Of a DNA stretch of 57,477 bases, positions 9,015 to 16,957 are shown piece after piece; the first letter of the stretch is position 1; the number at the start of each line of letters is the position of its first letter. Both the position numbers and the translations under genes were made by a program. The stretch is from CAVZLD01 sp964522605. Its GTDB lineage: Bacteria > Planctomycetota > Planctomycetia > Pirellulales > Pirellulaceae. A model generated the notes under the pieces. It saw nothing but the letters and a program-made list of their open reading frames with translations, searched no databases and had not been told where the DNA came from. Location: NCBI GenBank assembly GCA_964522605.1, contig CAZFWV010000006.1:1-57477 (forward strand), in the 5' to 3' direction.

Positions 9015-9632
9015 CCTTGCAGGCCTGAGCTCGACCCCTCCGCAAGGGACGAGCGAAATTTCAGATGTCGTGAAGGGGCGCTTTCGAGGCTGCAAAAGCC
9101 CCATCGCTTACGGGACGATCGACCGATCGGCTGCCGGGTTCGGGCGGAATGCCCCAGCCTTTTCTCGCGGTCGCCCCTGGCTGCTGCATGTCATCATCGG
9201 CGCTCGGTTGGGTGACGGATGATCGAGAATCGCTTCGCGCGACGAGCCGATGCGTTCTATGGGTCCGGCCGTACGGGCCATGGCGATTGATGCCCCGAAA
9301 TCTCAAAACGGTGTCGTAACCTTCCCAGGGCGACGTAGGTCAGCAACAACAAAACCGCAAGCGCTATCGGGTGATCCACGAGTTGCAGCCAGCGTTCCCA
9401 GTTCATTGTGAAGCCCATCTCCAGCCTGCCGTTTCGGCTGTCGGATTCCTTGCCAGGGATGAACGGCGGGCCCGATCGCGCGACTCCGAGCTAATCAACC
9501 CGCTTGATCCAAACCCAAATTCGAACCGTCCATGGATCATCGACCATTCCAATCACTTCGGCCAGACGACTCGCTGTTGGCGCCAAACTCGACCTACCTC
9601 TCCTCGTTTACTCACTTCGGGTCGCATCCGTG
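9015..9632. other. spacer between TPR gene and glutaredoxin-like gene
   Basis: Contains one possible small membrane-protein gene (9257-9418, listed separately). The rest holds no recognisable gene; the overlapping frames on both strands are rich in Arg, Ser and Pro as expected from frame-shifted GC-rich DNA. Confidence 0.4.
9257..9418 (-). CDS. possible small membrane protein (53 aa)
   Basis: A 53-codon frame with one strongly hydrophobic segment (about residues 17-32, PIALAVLLLLTYVALG) flanked by a charged N-terminus (NWERWLQ) and basic C-terminus (RLRHRFE), typical of single-span small proteins. Two starts are possible (9416-9418 or 9404-9406), with GGAG 0 or 12 bases upstream. It sits in line between the glutaredoxin-like gene and the TPR operon on the same strand. 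No family is recognised; it may be chance. Confidence 0.3.
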   Translation of the reverse strand: MGFTMNWERWLQLVDHPIALAVLLLLTYVALGRLRHRFEISGHQSPWPVRPDP

Positions 9633-9878
9633 TCAGCGGCGAAAGGGAACGGACAAGGACCGGAGCAGTCGCCGCAAGAGGACCTCGTTCACACGACCGC
9701 GAAACCGGATGCGGCCGTCAATTTGAACGACGGGGACACACGTGTCGAACCGCTGCCGCAGTTGAGGCTCGTCGTCGATCGAAACGAGGTGCGGATTGAG
9801 ACCATACTGCCGCAGCAGGTTCAGCGCCTCGTCGCATAGGGGACAGTGGGCTCGGGTGTAAAGAATCACTTCAGGCAT
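9633..9878 (-). CDS. glutaredoxin-like thioredoxin-fold protein
   Basis: 81 residues. It begins with a beta strand and redox motif, VILYTRAHCPLCDEA (CPLC at about residues 11-14), continues with the thioredoxin-fold cis-Pro segment (CVPVVQIDGR) and ends with a basic helix. The CPLC form matches the small glutaredoxin-like DUF836 group rather than classical Grx (CPYC). Likely a cytoplasmic dithiol-disulfide protein; the substrate is unknown. I start at ATG 9876-9878, directly before the first strand; the longer frame adds 28 disordered residues. Confidence 0.82.
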   Translation of the reverse strand: MPEVILYTRAHCPLCDEALNLLRQYGLNPHLVSIDDEPQLRQRFDTCVPVVQIDGRIRFRGRVNEVLLRRLLRSLSVPFRR

Positions 9879-10228
9879 CTGGCGGGGTGCTTTCTTCTCC
9901 CCAAAGCAGGGGGTTCTGTCGCGTCGAAGGGAGCGATGCGACGCACCTATCCAACTGTCCAAATGGAATCATTCTTGCGGGTTCCGCCGCCTCTGGACGG
10001 GGCAGCCTCACACGTTTTTCGCGAGACTTCCGCCTGGTCGCCCGGTTTGCGCATCGTGATCGAAACGGCGTTCACGATTTTATCCTAAGTTATTTATTAG
10101 TAAATACTTAAATGTGTCCACTTGAATTTTCAGATGGCCAGCATCTAGCATGATGAGGGCAGATCAGTCCGCCCAGTTTGCCAAATGATCCCCGACCTCA
10201 ATGACGCTCAATCCATTCGAGTTGATTC
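9879..10228. other. AT-rich intergenic region
   Basis: No gene. A short AT-rich island (about 10078-10115) includes the inverted repeat ATTTA-TTAG-TAAAT and stands out from the GC-rich surroundings. A weak promoter candidate for the metalloprotein gene is TTGAAT (10122-10127), 18 bases, TAGCAT (10146-10151). Confidence 0.35.
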
Positions 10229-10957
10229 ATGGCATCGCGTAAACGTCAGCATTCTAATTCTCGAGCGATTCGAGTTCCGCAAACGGTGATTCCGACGAAG
10301 CGATTGCGGCACAGTGCGGCGCTAGGTCAGCGCGCCCGCGGTCTGCAGAAGAACGAACGCTCGTCGTTTTCTCCACCTGAGGATTGGCACGAGCCGAGCG
10401 AGGAAGAAGTTCGGCAAACGGGGTACCGCATTATTGTCCAGTCTCCAGGTGATGGTTACCGACATGTTCTGACGCCGCAGGAGATTCGCCGCCGTCTCGC
10501 GCAGCTTCCTGCCCGGATGTTGGAGCGATTGGACGTGGTGCAGCTGAGTCGGCTGACGCGGAAAAAGTTGAGTTTCCCCTGCTACGGCATGCAATGGGGG
10601 ACGGCCGTCTATCTGTATCCCATGGAGAGCAGTCTAGTCGAGTGTTATGCGTCGCCTCCCCGTCCGGCGCAGGTGAACGAGGCTCGAATGTATGGTGGGC
10701 GATGGGTTCAGGCCGCGGTTGACGAATGGCACCTCGTCTGGACCGAGGCGGCGATTAAGGACTACTACCTCAACAATATCTTGATCCACGAATTGGGCCA
10801 TTTGGTAGACCACCGCAATGAAAGTTGCGCCGATCGAGAACGCTATGCGGAATGGTTCGCGATCGAACACGGGTATCGTCGCAGTCAGCGAGTGGATGGA
10901 AGTGCTCGGCGACGACGACGCTCCAAGTCGGTTGTTCGCCGACACCACGGGACTTGA
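10229..10957 (+). CDS. putative zinc metalloprotein with HELGH motif
   Basis: 242 residues, no signal peptide. The first 55 residues are basic and low-complexity. The key feature is ILIHELGHLVDHRNESCADRERYAEWFAIEHGY at about residues 187-219: an HExxH zincin motif followed by a further acidic residue in a helix, the layout of zinc peptidases of the gluzincin kind. Middle segments (DGYRHVLTPQEIRRRLAQLP) are not recognised. No neighbour explains it; the next gene unit starts with the aromatic leader at 11053. Protease activity is inferred from the motif only. Confidence 0.7.
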   Translation: MASRKRQHSNSRAIRVPQTVIPTKRLRHSAALGQRARGLQKNERSSFSPPEDWHEPSEEEVRQTGYRIIVQSPGDGYRHVLTPQEIRRRLAQLPARMLERLDVVQLSRLTRKKLSFPCYGMQWGTAVYLYPMESSLVECYASPPRPAQVNEARMYGGRWVQAAVDEWHLVWTEAAIKDYYLNNILIHELGHLVDHRNESCADRERYAEWFAIEHGYRRSQRVDGSARRRRRSKSVVRRHHGT

Positions 10958-11017
10958 GCGATTGGACCGTGGCGGCGATTGAGTCACGCCACAATTCGAG
11001 GATTCTTCCACCGACTC

Positions 11018-11046
11018 TTGCGGCAAAGATGTGGGTGAGGCATAAT
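11018..11046 (+). promoter_or_regulatory. candidate sigma-70 promoter for the aro leader
   Basis: TTGCGG (11018-11023), 17-base spacer, CATAAT (11041-11046). Spacing is ideal. Transcription would begin around 11052-11054, almost at the ATG of the leader peptide, which would make a leaderless or near-leaderless message. If instead a promoter lies further upstream, GAGG at 11037-11040 could serve as a ribosome site 12 bases before the ATG. Confidence 0.4.
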
Positions 11047-11052
11047 GCGGAC

Positions 11053-11133
11053 ATGAATTGGTTTGGCGATCGGTACTTCTGGTTCGGCTTTTTTACCCGT
11101 GAGGGTCGCGGGGCCGGAGGGACTGTGGAGTAA
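11053..11133 (+). CDS. aromatic-rich attenuator leader peptide (26 aa)
   Basis: A 26-codon frame opening M-N-W-F-G-D-R-Y-F-W-F-G-F-F: eight aromatic residues (two Trp, five Phe, one Tyr) among residues 3-14, then a plain Gly/Arg-rich end and TAA. It is followed 26 bases later by a rho-independent terminator and then by DAHP synthase, the first enzyme of aromatic amino acid synthesis. This is the layout of trpL/pheL-type leader peptides: a ribosome slowed at the Trp/Phe/Tyr codons prevents termination. Codons 19-21 (11109-11115, CGGGGCC) are complementary to the 5' arm of the terminator (11159-11165, GGCCCCG), giving a 7-bp antiterminator. ATG at 11053 chosen; an in-frame ATG at 11029 would add MWVRHNAD. 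Confidence 0.72.
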   Translation: MNWFGDRYFWFGFFTREGRGAGGTVE

Positions 11134-11159
11134 GCCTTCCAAAACTTGAAAGAATCTAG

Positions 11160-11195
11160 GCCCCGAGACCTGTAGAGGTTTTCGGGGCTTTTTTT
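11160..11195 (+). terminator. rho-independent terminator of the aro attenuator
   Basis: GCCCCG...CGGGGC outer stem (11160-11165 with 11183-11188), continued by A-U and G-U pairs and the inner stem ACCT (11168-11171) with AGGT (11176-11179), a four-base loop GTAG, one bulged T, then seven T (11189-11195). It sits between the leader peptide and aroF, and its 5' arm can pair instead with 11109-11115 inside the leader gene. Confidence 0.85.
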
Positions 11196-11228
11196 GTGGT
11201 TTTTGTCCAAGAGTGGTTTCCAAATGGA

Positions 11229-11277
11229 GGGCGCAAGGCGCCCGCCGAGCCGAAGACGCGGCAGACTCAGGCTCGGC
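11229..11277 (+). promoter_or_regulatory. structured mRNA leader upstream of DAHP synthase
   Basis: After the terminator the untranslated leader continues for about 250 bases and contains two perfect stem-loops: GGGCGC/GCGCCC with loop AAG (11229-11243), and GCCGAGCC/GGCTCGGC (11244-11251 with 11270-11277). They may protect or pause the read-through transcript. Function is not known. Confidence 0.4.
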
Positions 11278-11451
11278 TGGAACGTCGCCCCCCCAACGGT
11301 TTTGAAACGTGCTGCCGAGTGAGTTTGTTCCGTGTCCACATCTAGTTCTTCCGCCGGCATCCAACTGGCCGCCCAGTCGGTTGTACTTCCTTCGAGGCCA
11401 CGGCGGCCCCGCAAGGTCTCGGTGACCGGCCCCTATTCGGAGGTTGAATCG

Positions 11452-12465
11452 ATGATTGTCGTGATGAAGCGTGGTGCGACCCCAGATCAGGTGCAACACA
11501 TGGTGCAGAGGGTCGAAGACTTCGGGCTCCGGGCCCATGTCATCGTGGGCACGGAGCGAACCGTGATTGCCGCGATTGGCGAAAAGCGGGAGGAGACCAA
11601 ACAGTCCCTCGAAAGCGGGCCAGGGGTTGCTGAGGTTGTTCCGATTCTCGCGCCCTACAAAGTTGCCAGTTTGGAGGTGAAGCCGGAACCGACGGTTGTC
11701 CGGGCGCGGGAGCTCGTGGTCGGCAACGGGCATGTGGGGATCATGGCGGGCCCCTGTAGTGTGGAAAGCGAACAGCAGATCATTCAGACTGCCCGCGCCG
11801 TCAAGCAGGCTGGAGCGCAGGGACTTCGCGGAGGGGCCTTCAAGCCGCGCACCAGCCCCTACAGTTTTCAGGGCCTGAAAGAAGAAGGTTTGAAGCTGCT
11901 CGCGGCAGCTCGCGATGAAACCGGATTGGCCGTCGTTACCGAGGTGATCGCCTCCGAAGATGTTGAGCTCGTCGCATCCTATGCCGACATCCTGCAGATC
12001 GGAGCTCGGAATATGCAGAACTATCGACTGCTGGAGGCGGTCGGCGAGACGGACAAGCCCGTATTGCTGAAGCGCGGACCGAGTGCCACGCTGGATGAAT
12101 TATTGCTCGCTGCCGAGTATGTGCTGAACGAAGGAAATCCTCGCGTGATGCTCTGCGAACGGGGCATTCGAACTTTCGAGGCTCACACTCGATTCACGCT
12201 CCCGTTGGCCACGGTATCTTACCTGCACCAGCGAACTCACCTGCCGGTCGTGGTGGATCCGTCTCATGGAACCGGACATGCCAACCTGGTTCCTGACATG
12301 GCGGTGGCGAGCGTCGCGGCGGGTGCCGATGGCTTGATCCTCGAAGTGCATCCGGACCCGGAACATGCGCTCAGCGACGGCTACCAGTCGTTGACGCTCG
12401 ACCAGTTTCAGCAGACGATGCAGCGATGTCGCCGTGTTGCGGAGGCGATTGATCGAAAGCTGTAA
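11452..12465 (+). CDS. aroF: 3-deoxy-7-phosphoheptulonate (DAHP) synthase
   Basis: 337 residues. Condenses phosphoenolpyruvate with erythrose 4-phosphate, the first step of the shikimate pathway. N-terminal ferredoxin-like domain (MIVVMKRGATPDQ..., about 1-70), then a TIM-barrel of the type I beta (KDO8P-synthase-like) group: GIMAGPCSVES, RGGAFKPRTSPYSFQG, QIGARNMQN, LLKRG, CERGIRTFE, VDPSHGTGH. The start is decided by a perfect GGAGG eight bases before ATG 11452; the longer frame begins at a GTG and adds a disordered tail. It is followed 22 bases later by the SIS gene and then a ROK kinase, possibly one transcript. An aromatic leader peptide and terminator upstream imply attenuation control. 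Confidence 0.95.
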   Translation: MIVVMKRGATPDQVQHMVQRVEDFGLRAHVIVGTERTVIAAIGEKREETKQSLESGPGVAEVVPILAPYKVASLEVKPEPTVVRARELVVGNGHVGIMAGPCSVESEQQIIQTARAVKQAGAQGLRGGAFKPRTSPYSFQGLKEEGLKLLAAARDETGLAVVTEVIASEDVELVASYADILQIGARNMQNYRLLEAVGETDKPVLLKRGPSATLDELLLAAEYVLNEGNPRVMLCERGIRTFEAHTRFTLPLATVSYLHQRTHLPVVVDPSHGTGHANLVPDMAVASVAAGADGLILEVHPDPEHALSDGYQSLTLDQFQQTMQRCRRVAEAIDRKL

Positions 12466-12487
12466 TGAGGACAGGAGGGTCATCAGG

Positions 12488-13114
12488 ATGCTGGGGGCAG
12501 TACTAGACAGCCAAGAATACATCCAAAGGCTGCAGACGGAACTCGAGCGGATCGACCACGCGGCACTTGGCCGGTGGTCCGATGCGCTGTTCCAGTCGTG
12601 GCAGAACGAACGTTTTGTATTCGTGTTGGGCAATGGGGGGTCGGGCACCACGGCAACTCACATTTGCGAAGACCTGGGCAAGAGCACGCTTCGCGAAGCG
12701 GACTTGCATGATGAGTCGCGCCGTCGATTGAAGATTCTGAGTCTGACGGACAATCTGGGCTGGATTCTCGCGGTGGCCAACGATCTGAGTTATGACGAAG
12801 TGTTCGTTCAGCAATTGATGAATTACGGTCATCAAGGGGATCTCGTCATTGCGATCAGTGGTTCAGGGAACAGTCCCAATGTCCTGAAGGCGGTCGACTG
12901 GGCGAATCGACATGGGCTCGTCACCTTTGGCTTGACGGGCTTTGACGGCGGACGACTCAAGCAGCGACAGACCGATGGCCTGCACGTAGAGCTTTCGGAC
13001 ATGGGAATGGTCGAAAGCATTCATTTGTGCCTGTTCCATTGGGTGCTGAATGATGTGTTTGCTCGCATTAATGCGGAAGGTCGATATGGCTGCCAAACAC
13101 ATTCTGGGCATTGA
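12488..13114 (+). CDS. SIS-domain sugar-phosphate isomerase (GmhA-like)
   Basis: 208 residues. A single SIS domain with the GmhA/DiaA-type phosphate-binding loop FVLGNGGSGTTATHICEDLGK (about residues 38-58) and the second loop IAISGSGNSPNVLKAV. GmhA converts sedoheptulose 7-phosphate to D-glycero-D-manno-heptose 7-phosphate; DiaA-like proteins have the same fold, so the activity is uncertain. ATG 12488 is preceded by AGGAGG at nine bases. The gene lies between DAHP synthase and a ROK kinase and overlaps the latter by 29 bases. An isomerase-kinase pair suggests handling of a phosphosugar. Confidence 0.82.
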   Translation: MLGAVLDSQEYIQRLQTELERIDHAALGRWSDALFQSWQNERFVFVLGNGGSGTTATHICEDLGKSTLREADLHDESRRRLKILSLTDNLGWILAVANDLSYDEVFVQQLMNYGHQGDLVIAISGSGNSPNVLKAVDWANRHGLVTFGLTGFDGGRLKQRQTDGLHVELSDMGMVESIHLCLFHWVLNDVFARINAEGRYGCQTHSGH

Positions 13115-14048
13115 GATTGGAGGCACGAAGCTGCAACTGGGTGTTGCCGATGGCCAGACCGGAGAGCTGATCCACACGGAGCGGGGCCAGATTGATCGCG
13201 CGGCGGGAGCGGAAGGCATCCTGACGCAGATTGCCCGCCTGACGACTCCGCTCCGAAAGCGATTCGGCTGGCAAGCGATTGGAATTGGTTTTGGGGGACC
13301 GGTTGATGTACGAACTCAGCGGGTCATCACCAGTCATCAGGTGCCGGGATGGGATGATTTTCCGCTGATCGAGTGGTGTCAGCAGACGCTGGATGGTCCG
13401 GCCCTTTTTGAGAACGACTGCAACGTGGCGGCCCTGGCGGAAGCGAGACGCGGGGCGGGGCGCGGAGTGCGGCGGGTGTTCTATGTGACCGTGGGAACAG
13501 GAATCGGCGGCGGATTCGTTCTTGATGGGAGAATCGATGGTCAAGGACGGCCCGCGGTGGCCGAGATTGGACATTTGCGACCCGGCTTGCAGGCGGACTC
13601 ACCGCAAGCGACGGTCGAGTCGTTGGCGAGCGGAATGGCAATCGAACGTGCCGCCCGACGGCAGCTGACATCCACGGACGGCGACCGCGGAGAGCGGGAA
13701 GACCTGTGGCGCCGATGCCAGGGGGATCCTGATCGGCTGACGACTCGGCAGGTTGCGGAAGCCGCTTCGACAGGCAATCGGCTCGCTGTCGGGATCCTGG
13801 AGCGAGCTGCCGAGGTCCTCGGATGGGCAATTGCCCAATCGATTACGCTCACCGCCCCCGAACGCGTCGTCATTGGTGGAGGCGTCTCTCTGATTGGCGA
13901 GTCGTTCTTGGACCGCGTACGGCAGCATATCTCCCGCTTCGTCTTCCCGCCCTTGGCGAATTCTTGTCCCTTGGTTCCCGCGGAGCTGGGCGAATTGGTG
14001 GTCGTCTACGGGGCGGTTGAGCTCGTTCGAGCGGCCGAGCCCGAGTGA
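13086..14048 (+). CDS. ROK-family sugar kinase/regulator lacking the cysteine zinc site
   Basis: 320 residues. ATP-binding start MAAKHILGIEIGGTKLQLG, ENDCNVAALAEARRGAGRG with the catalytic Asp, and VFYVTVGTGIGGGFVLDG are classical ROK/hexokinase-fold motifs. After the zinc-binding His region (EIGHLRPG) most ROK proteins have CxCGxxGCxE; here the segment is GLQADSPQATVESLASG, with no cysteines, so the structural zinc is probably absent. No N-terminal HTH, so a kinase (glucokinase-like) rather than a NagC-type repressor. GGAAGG precedes ATG 13086, which lies inside the SIS gene. Convergent with the small gene ending at 14062. Confidence 0.85.
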   Translation: MAAKHILGIEIGGTKLQLGVADGQTGELIHTERGQIDRAAGAEGILTQIARLTTPLRKRFGWQAIGIGFGGPVDVRTQRVITSHQVPGWDDFPLIEWCQQTLDGPALFENDCNVAALAEARRGAGRGVRRVFYVTVGTGIGGGFVLDGRIDGQGRPAVAEIGHLRPGLQADSPQATVESLASGMAIERAARRQLTSTDGDRGEREDLWRRCQGDPDRLTTRQVAEAASTGNRLAVGILERAAEVLGWAIAQSITLTAPERVVIGGGVSLIGESFLDRVRQHISRFVFPPLANSCPLVPAELGELVVVYGAVELVRAAEPE

Positions 14049-14061
14049 CCAGTCCGTGGCG

Positions 14062-14448
14062 CTAGCGAGGCCTCGGTTCCAGATCGGCGCGACGTTGCCA
14101 TTCCGCCTGGATCTCTGGCAGGGGGTATTCCAAGAGGGGCCGCTCTCGCCCCGCCATCTCCCGCAACCGACGATAGCCGCGCGTGACCAGCGTCTCTCGC
14201 TGGCGGACAAAGGTGGGATCCAGTTTTCGTTTATCCCAGTCGCCCTCGGCCCAGATCGGGTCGAATTCGGGATCGACGATAAACTGGGCCAGTTCCGGAT
14301 TGCACCGCAGGTGCCGTTCCGGCGCCATGTGCAACAACTCGGGGTCGGTCTCACCGATCACATAGGACAGATACAGGTCGCTGTCCGTCAATGCCTCGAC
14401 GTCTTCGCCGCAAACCTGACAGAGGTATCCTTCTTCACAACGGGCCAT
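14062..14448 (-). CDS. conserved hypothetical protein with N-terminal CxxC
   Basis: 128 residues, cytoplasmic and acidic. It begins MARCEEGYLCQVCGEDVEALTDSDLYLSYVIGE: Cys at about 4, 10 and 13 suggest a small metal site. The centre (RHLRCNPELAQFIVDPEFDPIWAEGDWDK) and the basic C-terminus (RGYRRLREMAGRERPLLEYPLPEIQAEWQ) look like an ordered protein. GAGAGG lies six bases before the ATG, so translation is well supported. No function is known to me; I have the impression of a family restricted to planctomycetes but cannot verify it. Confidence 0.72.
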   Translation of the reverse strand: MARCEEGYLCQVCGEDVEALTDSDLYLSYVIGETDPELLHMAPERHLRCNPELAQFIVDPEFDPIWAEGDWDKRKLDPTFVRQRETLVTRGYRRLREMAGRERPLLEYPLPEIQAEWQRRADLEPRPR

Positions 14449-14537
14449 CAGATGCCTCTCAACAGATCAGGACTTCGGATGCTCACTGCACTGCCAACGG
14501 TGAGAATGTTGTTCTCTCAGCAAGAATTCGAGCGACC

Positions 14538-14556
14538 CCTCCAGCCTCCAGCCTCC
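14538..14556. repeat. 7-bp tandem repeat (AGCCTCC)
   Basis: CCTCC followed by two AGCCTCC units, the complement of the GGAGGCT array at 56933-56959. Both arrays are intergenic. Confidence 0.6.
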
Positions 14557-14584
14557 ATTCAGCTTCCGATATTTCCCCTGTAGT

Positions 14585-15400
14585 TCAAAGGCCCAGTACG
14601 TCCGTCATTGCGTAGAGCCCGGGGGACCGACCCGCGATAAACTTGGCCGCGGCCAGCGCCCCGAGCGCATAGCTGTCGCGGTTCGTTGCCTTAACGCTTA
14701 ACTCGATCGTTTCCCCGAGCATGCCAAAGACGATCGTATGCTCGCCCGGATTGTCTCCCGTTCGCAACGCATGGTAGCCAATCTCGTCACGACCGCGCGG
14801 ACCGGGGCGACCGGTTCGGCCATGGACGTGCCGCGACTGTCCCATCTGTTGGGAAATCAATTCCCCGAATCGAACCGCGGTACCGCTCGGCGCATCTTCC
14901 TTAAACCGATGATGCCGTTCAATGATCTCGACATCGACACCTGGGGCGTAGCTTTTCAACTTCTCCGCCGTGAGGGCAGCAAGCTTCATCGTCAGATTGA
15001 CGGCGAGGCTCATATTGGGCGACCAGACGATCGGGATCGTATCGGCCGCGTGCCGGATCAACTCCTGTTGTTTTGGGGCCAAGCCGGTTGTGGCCAGGAC
15101 AAGCGGGACCGAGTGGGCGACGCAGGTGGCGAGAATTTCGGTTGCCGCTTCGGGGATCGAAAAATCGATGACGGCTTGGACCGAAGTCGTCAACTGTTGC
15201 GTCAGCGGGACACCGATGCGGCCCAGACCGGCGATCACGCCGGCGTCCTGTCCGAGATCGGGATGAGCGGCACCTTCCAGGGCACAGAGCAGCTTCAAAT
15301 CGGGATCTTCCGCGGCCAACGCGATCAGTCGCCGGCCCATGCGTCCGGCGGCCCCGTGAATTCCGATGGTAATTGGTGGAGCGGATGATGAGGCAGCCAT
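14585..15400 (-). CDS. dapB: 4-hydroxy-tetrahydrodipicolinate reductase
   Basis: 271 residues, normal DapB length. Reduces 4-hydroxy-tetrahydrodipicolinate with NAD(P)H in lysine and diaminopimelate synthesis. N-terminal Rossmann motif GIHGAAGRMGRRL, then VIDFS, ATTGL, the active-site stretch ERHHRFKEDAPSGTA (His/Lys and the substrate-binding SGTA), and the C-terminal dimer region (GARTG-like FGMLGETIELSVKATNRDSYALGALAAAKFI). ATG 15398-15400, with AAAGGA ten bases upstream. The next gene upstream on the same strand is threonine synthase, also of the aspartate family, 138 bases away. Confidence 0.96.
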   Translation of the reverse strand: MAASSSAPPITIGIHGAAGRMGRRLIALAAEDPDLKLLCALEGAAHPDLGQDAGVIAGLGRIGVPLTQQLTTSVQAVIDFSIPEAATEILATCVAHSVPLVLATTGLAPKQQELIRHAADTIPIVWSPNMSLAVNLTMKLAALTAEKLKSYAPGVDVEIIERHHRFKEDAPSGTAVRFGELISQQMGQSRHVHGRTGRPGPRGRDEIGYHALRTGDNPGEHTIVFGMLGETIELSVKATNRDSYALGALAAAKFIAGRSPGLYAMTDVLGL

Positions 15401-15538
15401 GGGTTTTTCCTTTCCCGATTCTCGGTTGCGGGACAGGTCCCCGGGGCGACCTGTTTCCGGCAGCCTGCGATGAATTCCGATCGAAGACGACTCTGCATCA
15501 GCCGGCCTCTCCTTGCTTGGCCGGTGGTCACAGCCCGT

Positions 15539-16948
15539 TCAGCGATGCTCCTGAATCACTTTCGTGATGGCACTCAGATCGTTCGCGACGGTGACGGCAC
15601 GATTGGCAAAGGATGCCTCGCGAACGCCGCGGGCTCCCAGCACGTTCTGGAATTGTTCGCGATCGGCCGCATGGTAGGCAACCGTCGCGGTCGGATCCTT
15701 CAGTTGATGTCCCGTCAGAATACAGACGACGCGGTCATCGGCTCCGATGATCCCTTCCTCCCGAAGCTTCCGAGCGCCGGCGACACTGGCGGCGCTTGCC
15801 GGCTCACAACCGATTCCTCCGGCGCCAACTTGGGCCTTGGCATCCAGGATCTCTTGGTCTGTGACGGTGCGAACGACCCCATCACACAGTTCAAGCGCCC
15901 GCAGGCACTTGTTCAAATTCACCGGTCGATTGATCTCGATTGCGCTGGCGATCGTCGCCGCCTTGCGACCTTCGCGATCGAGTTGATCATAGTAATGACA
16001 CGCAAGTTCCAGTTGGGGCTTGCCACCATTCCAACGCAGATTCTGCTTTTCGTGGAGTTGATATAACGTATCGGCGCCGGCGGCGTTGATGATGGCCAGC
16101 CGCGGGATGCGTGGAATGAGTCCAAGAAAATGCAGCTCCGCGAAGGCCTTGCCGAAGGCACTTGAGTTTCCCAGGTTGCCTCCGGGGACGACGATCCAAT
16201 CCGGTACCTCCCATCGCAGACCCTCCAGGACCCGGTACATGATCGTCTTCTGGCCCTCCAGTCGGAAGGGATTCACACTGTTGACCAGATAGATGTTCAG
16301 TTCCCGGGCGGCCTCTTTCACACGTTTCATTGCATCATCGAAGTCGCCATCGATCTGGATCGTCAACGCACCGTACTCGAGCGCCTGAGACAGCTTTCCG
16401 TAGGCAATTTTTCCTGAACCGATAAAGATAATGGCTTGCATTCGGCGGGTCACCGCGCAATACATCGCGAGCGATGCGCTCGTGTTTCCCGTCGAGGCGC
16501 AGGCTGCGCGCTGTGCACCAATCAAACTCGCATGCGTAAAGGCAGCAGACATCCCGTTGTCTTTGAAGCTTCCGGATGGATTTAGTCCTTCGTATTGCAG
16601 GTAGAGTGAACCGCGTTTCAGATGAGCGTATGCGGCGACGGCGTCCGCCTGCTGCAGAATCGTCTGCCCTTCGCCCACGGTCACAACCTGATCACTCGGC
16701 GCAAACGGAAGCAATTCCCGAAATCGCCAGACTCCGCTGAGACACAGCGGATCGCAGCGCCGGGCCCACTTCGATTCAAACCAGTCCAATCGCGTTGGCA
16801 GGGACAGGCGATCCCATTCGTACGCGACGTCCAGCAGATCGCCGCAACGGGGGCAGGCAACGAGCACTTCCTCGATGCCGTAGGTGGCGCCGCAGTGAGA
16901 TGCAATGCAGCGTTGGAAAGCAACATCCGACGGGGATACGACGTTCAT
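15539..16948 (-). CDS. thrC: threonine synthase
   Basis: 469 residues. PLP enzyme that converts O-phosphohomoserine to threonine. An N-terminal zinc ribbon (CIASHC and CPRCG within about residues 14-36) is followed by the PLP fold: GSFKDNGM holds the PLP lysine, CASTGNTSASLA and the PGGNLGNSSAFGKA loop bind phosphate, and SAIEINRPVNLNKC is typical of bacterial threonine synthases. I start at ATG 16946-16948; the longer frame starts at TTG inside a REP-like hairpin. No ribosome site is visible. Next gene downstream is dapB, so two aspartate-family enzymes are adjacent. Confidence 0.94.
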   Translation of the reverse strand: MNVVSPSDVAFQRCIASHCGATYGIEEVLVACPRCGDLLDVAYEWDRLSLPTRLDWFESKWARRCDPLCLSGVWRFRELLPFAPSDQVVTVGEGQTILQQADAVAAYAHLKRGSLYLQYEGLNPSGSFKDNGMSAAFTHASLIGAQRAACASTGNTSASLAMYCAVTRRMQAIIFIGSGKIAYGKLSQALEYGALTIQIDGDFDDAMKRVKEAARELNIYLVNSVNPFRLEGQKTIMYRVLEGLRWEVPDWIVVPGGNLGNSSAFGKAFAELHFLGLIPRIPRLAIINAAGADTLYQLHEKQNLRWNGGKPQLELACHYYDQLDREGRKAATIASAIEINRPVNLNKCLRALELCDGVVRTVTDQEILDAKAQVGAGGIGCEPASAASVAGARKLREEGIIGADDRVVCILTGHQLKDPTATVAYHAADREQFQNVLGARGVREASFANRAVTVANDLSAITKVIQEHR

Positions 16949-16957
16949 AGCAATCGT

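Noticed and set aside
10825..11133. 102-residue plus-strand frame ending with the aromatic peptide
   Set aside because: The upstream 76 codons overlap the metalloprotein gene in another frame and lack protein-like features; only the last 26 codons fit a leader peptide.
10770..11414. 214-codon minus-strand frame over the aro leader region
   Set aside because: No domain; it crosses the terminator hairpin and the aromatic leader, which explain the region better.
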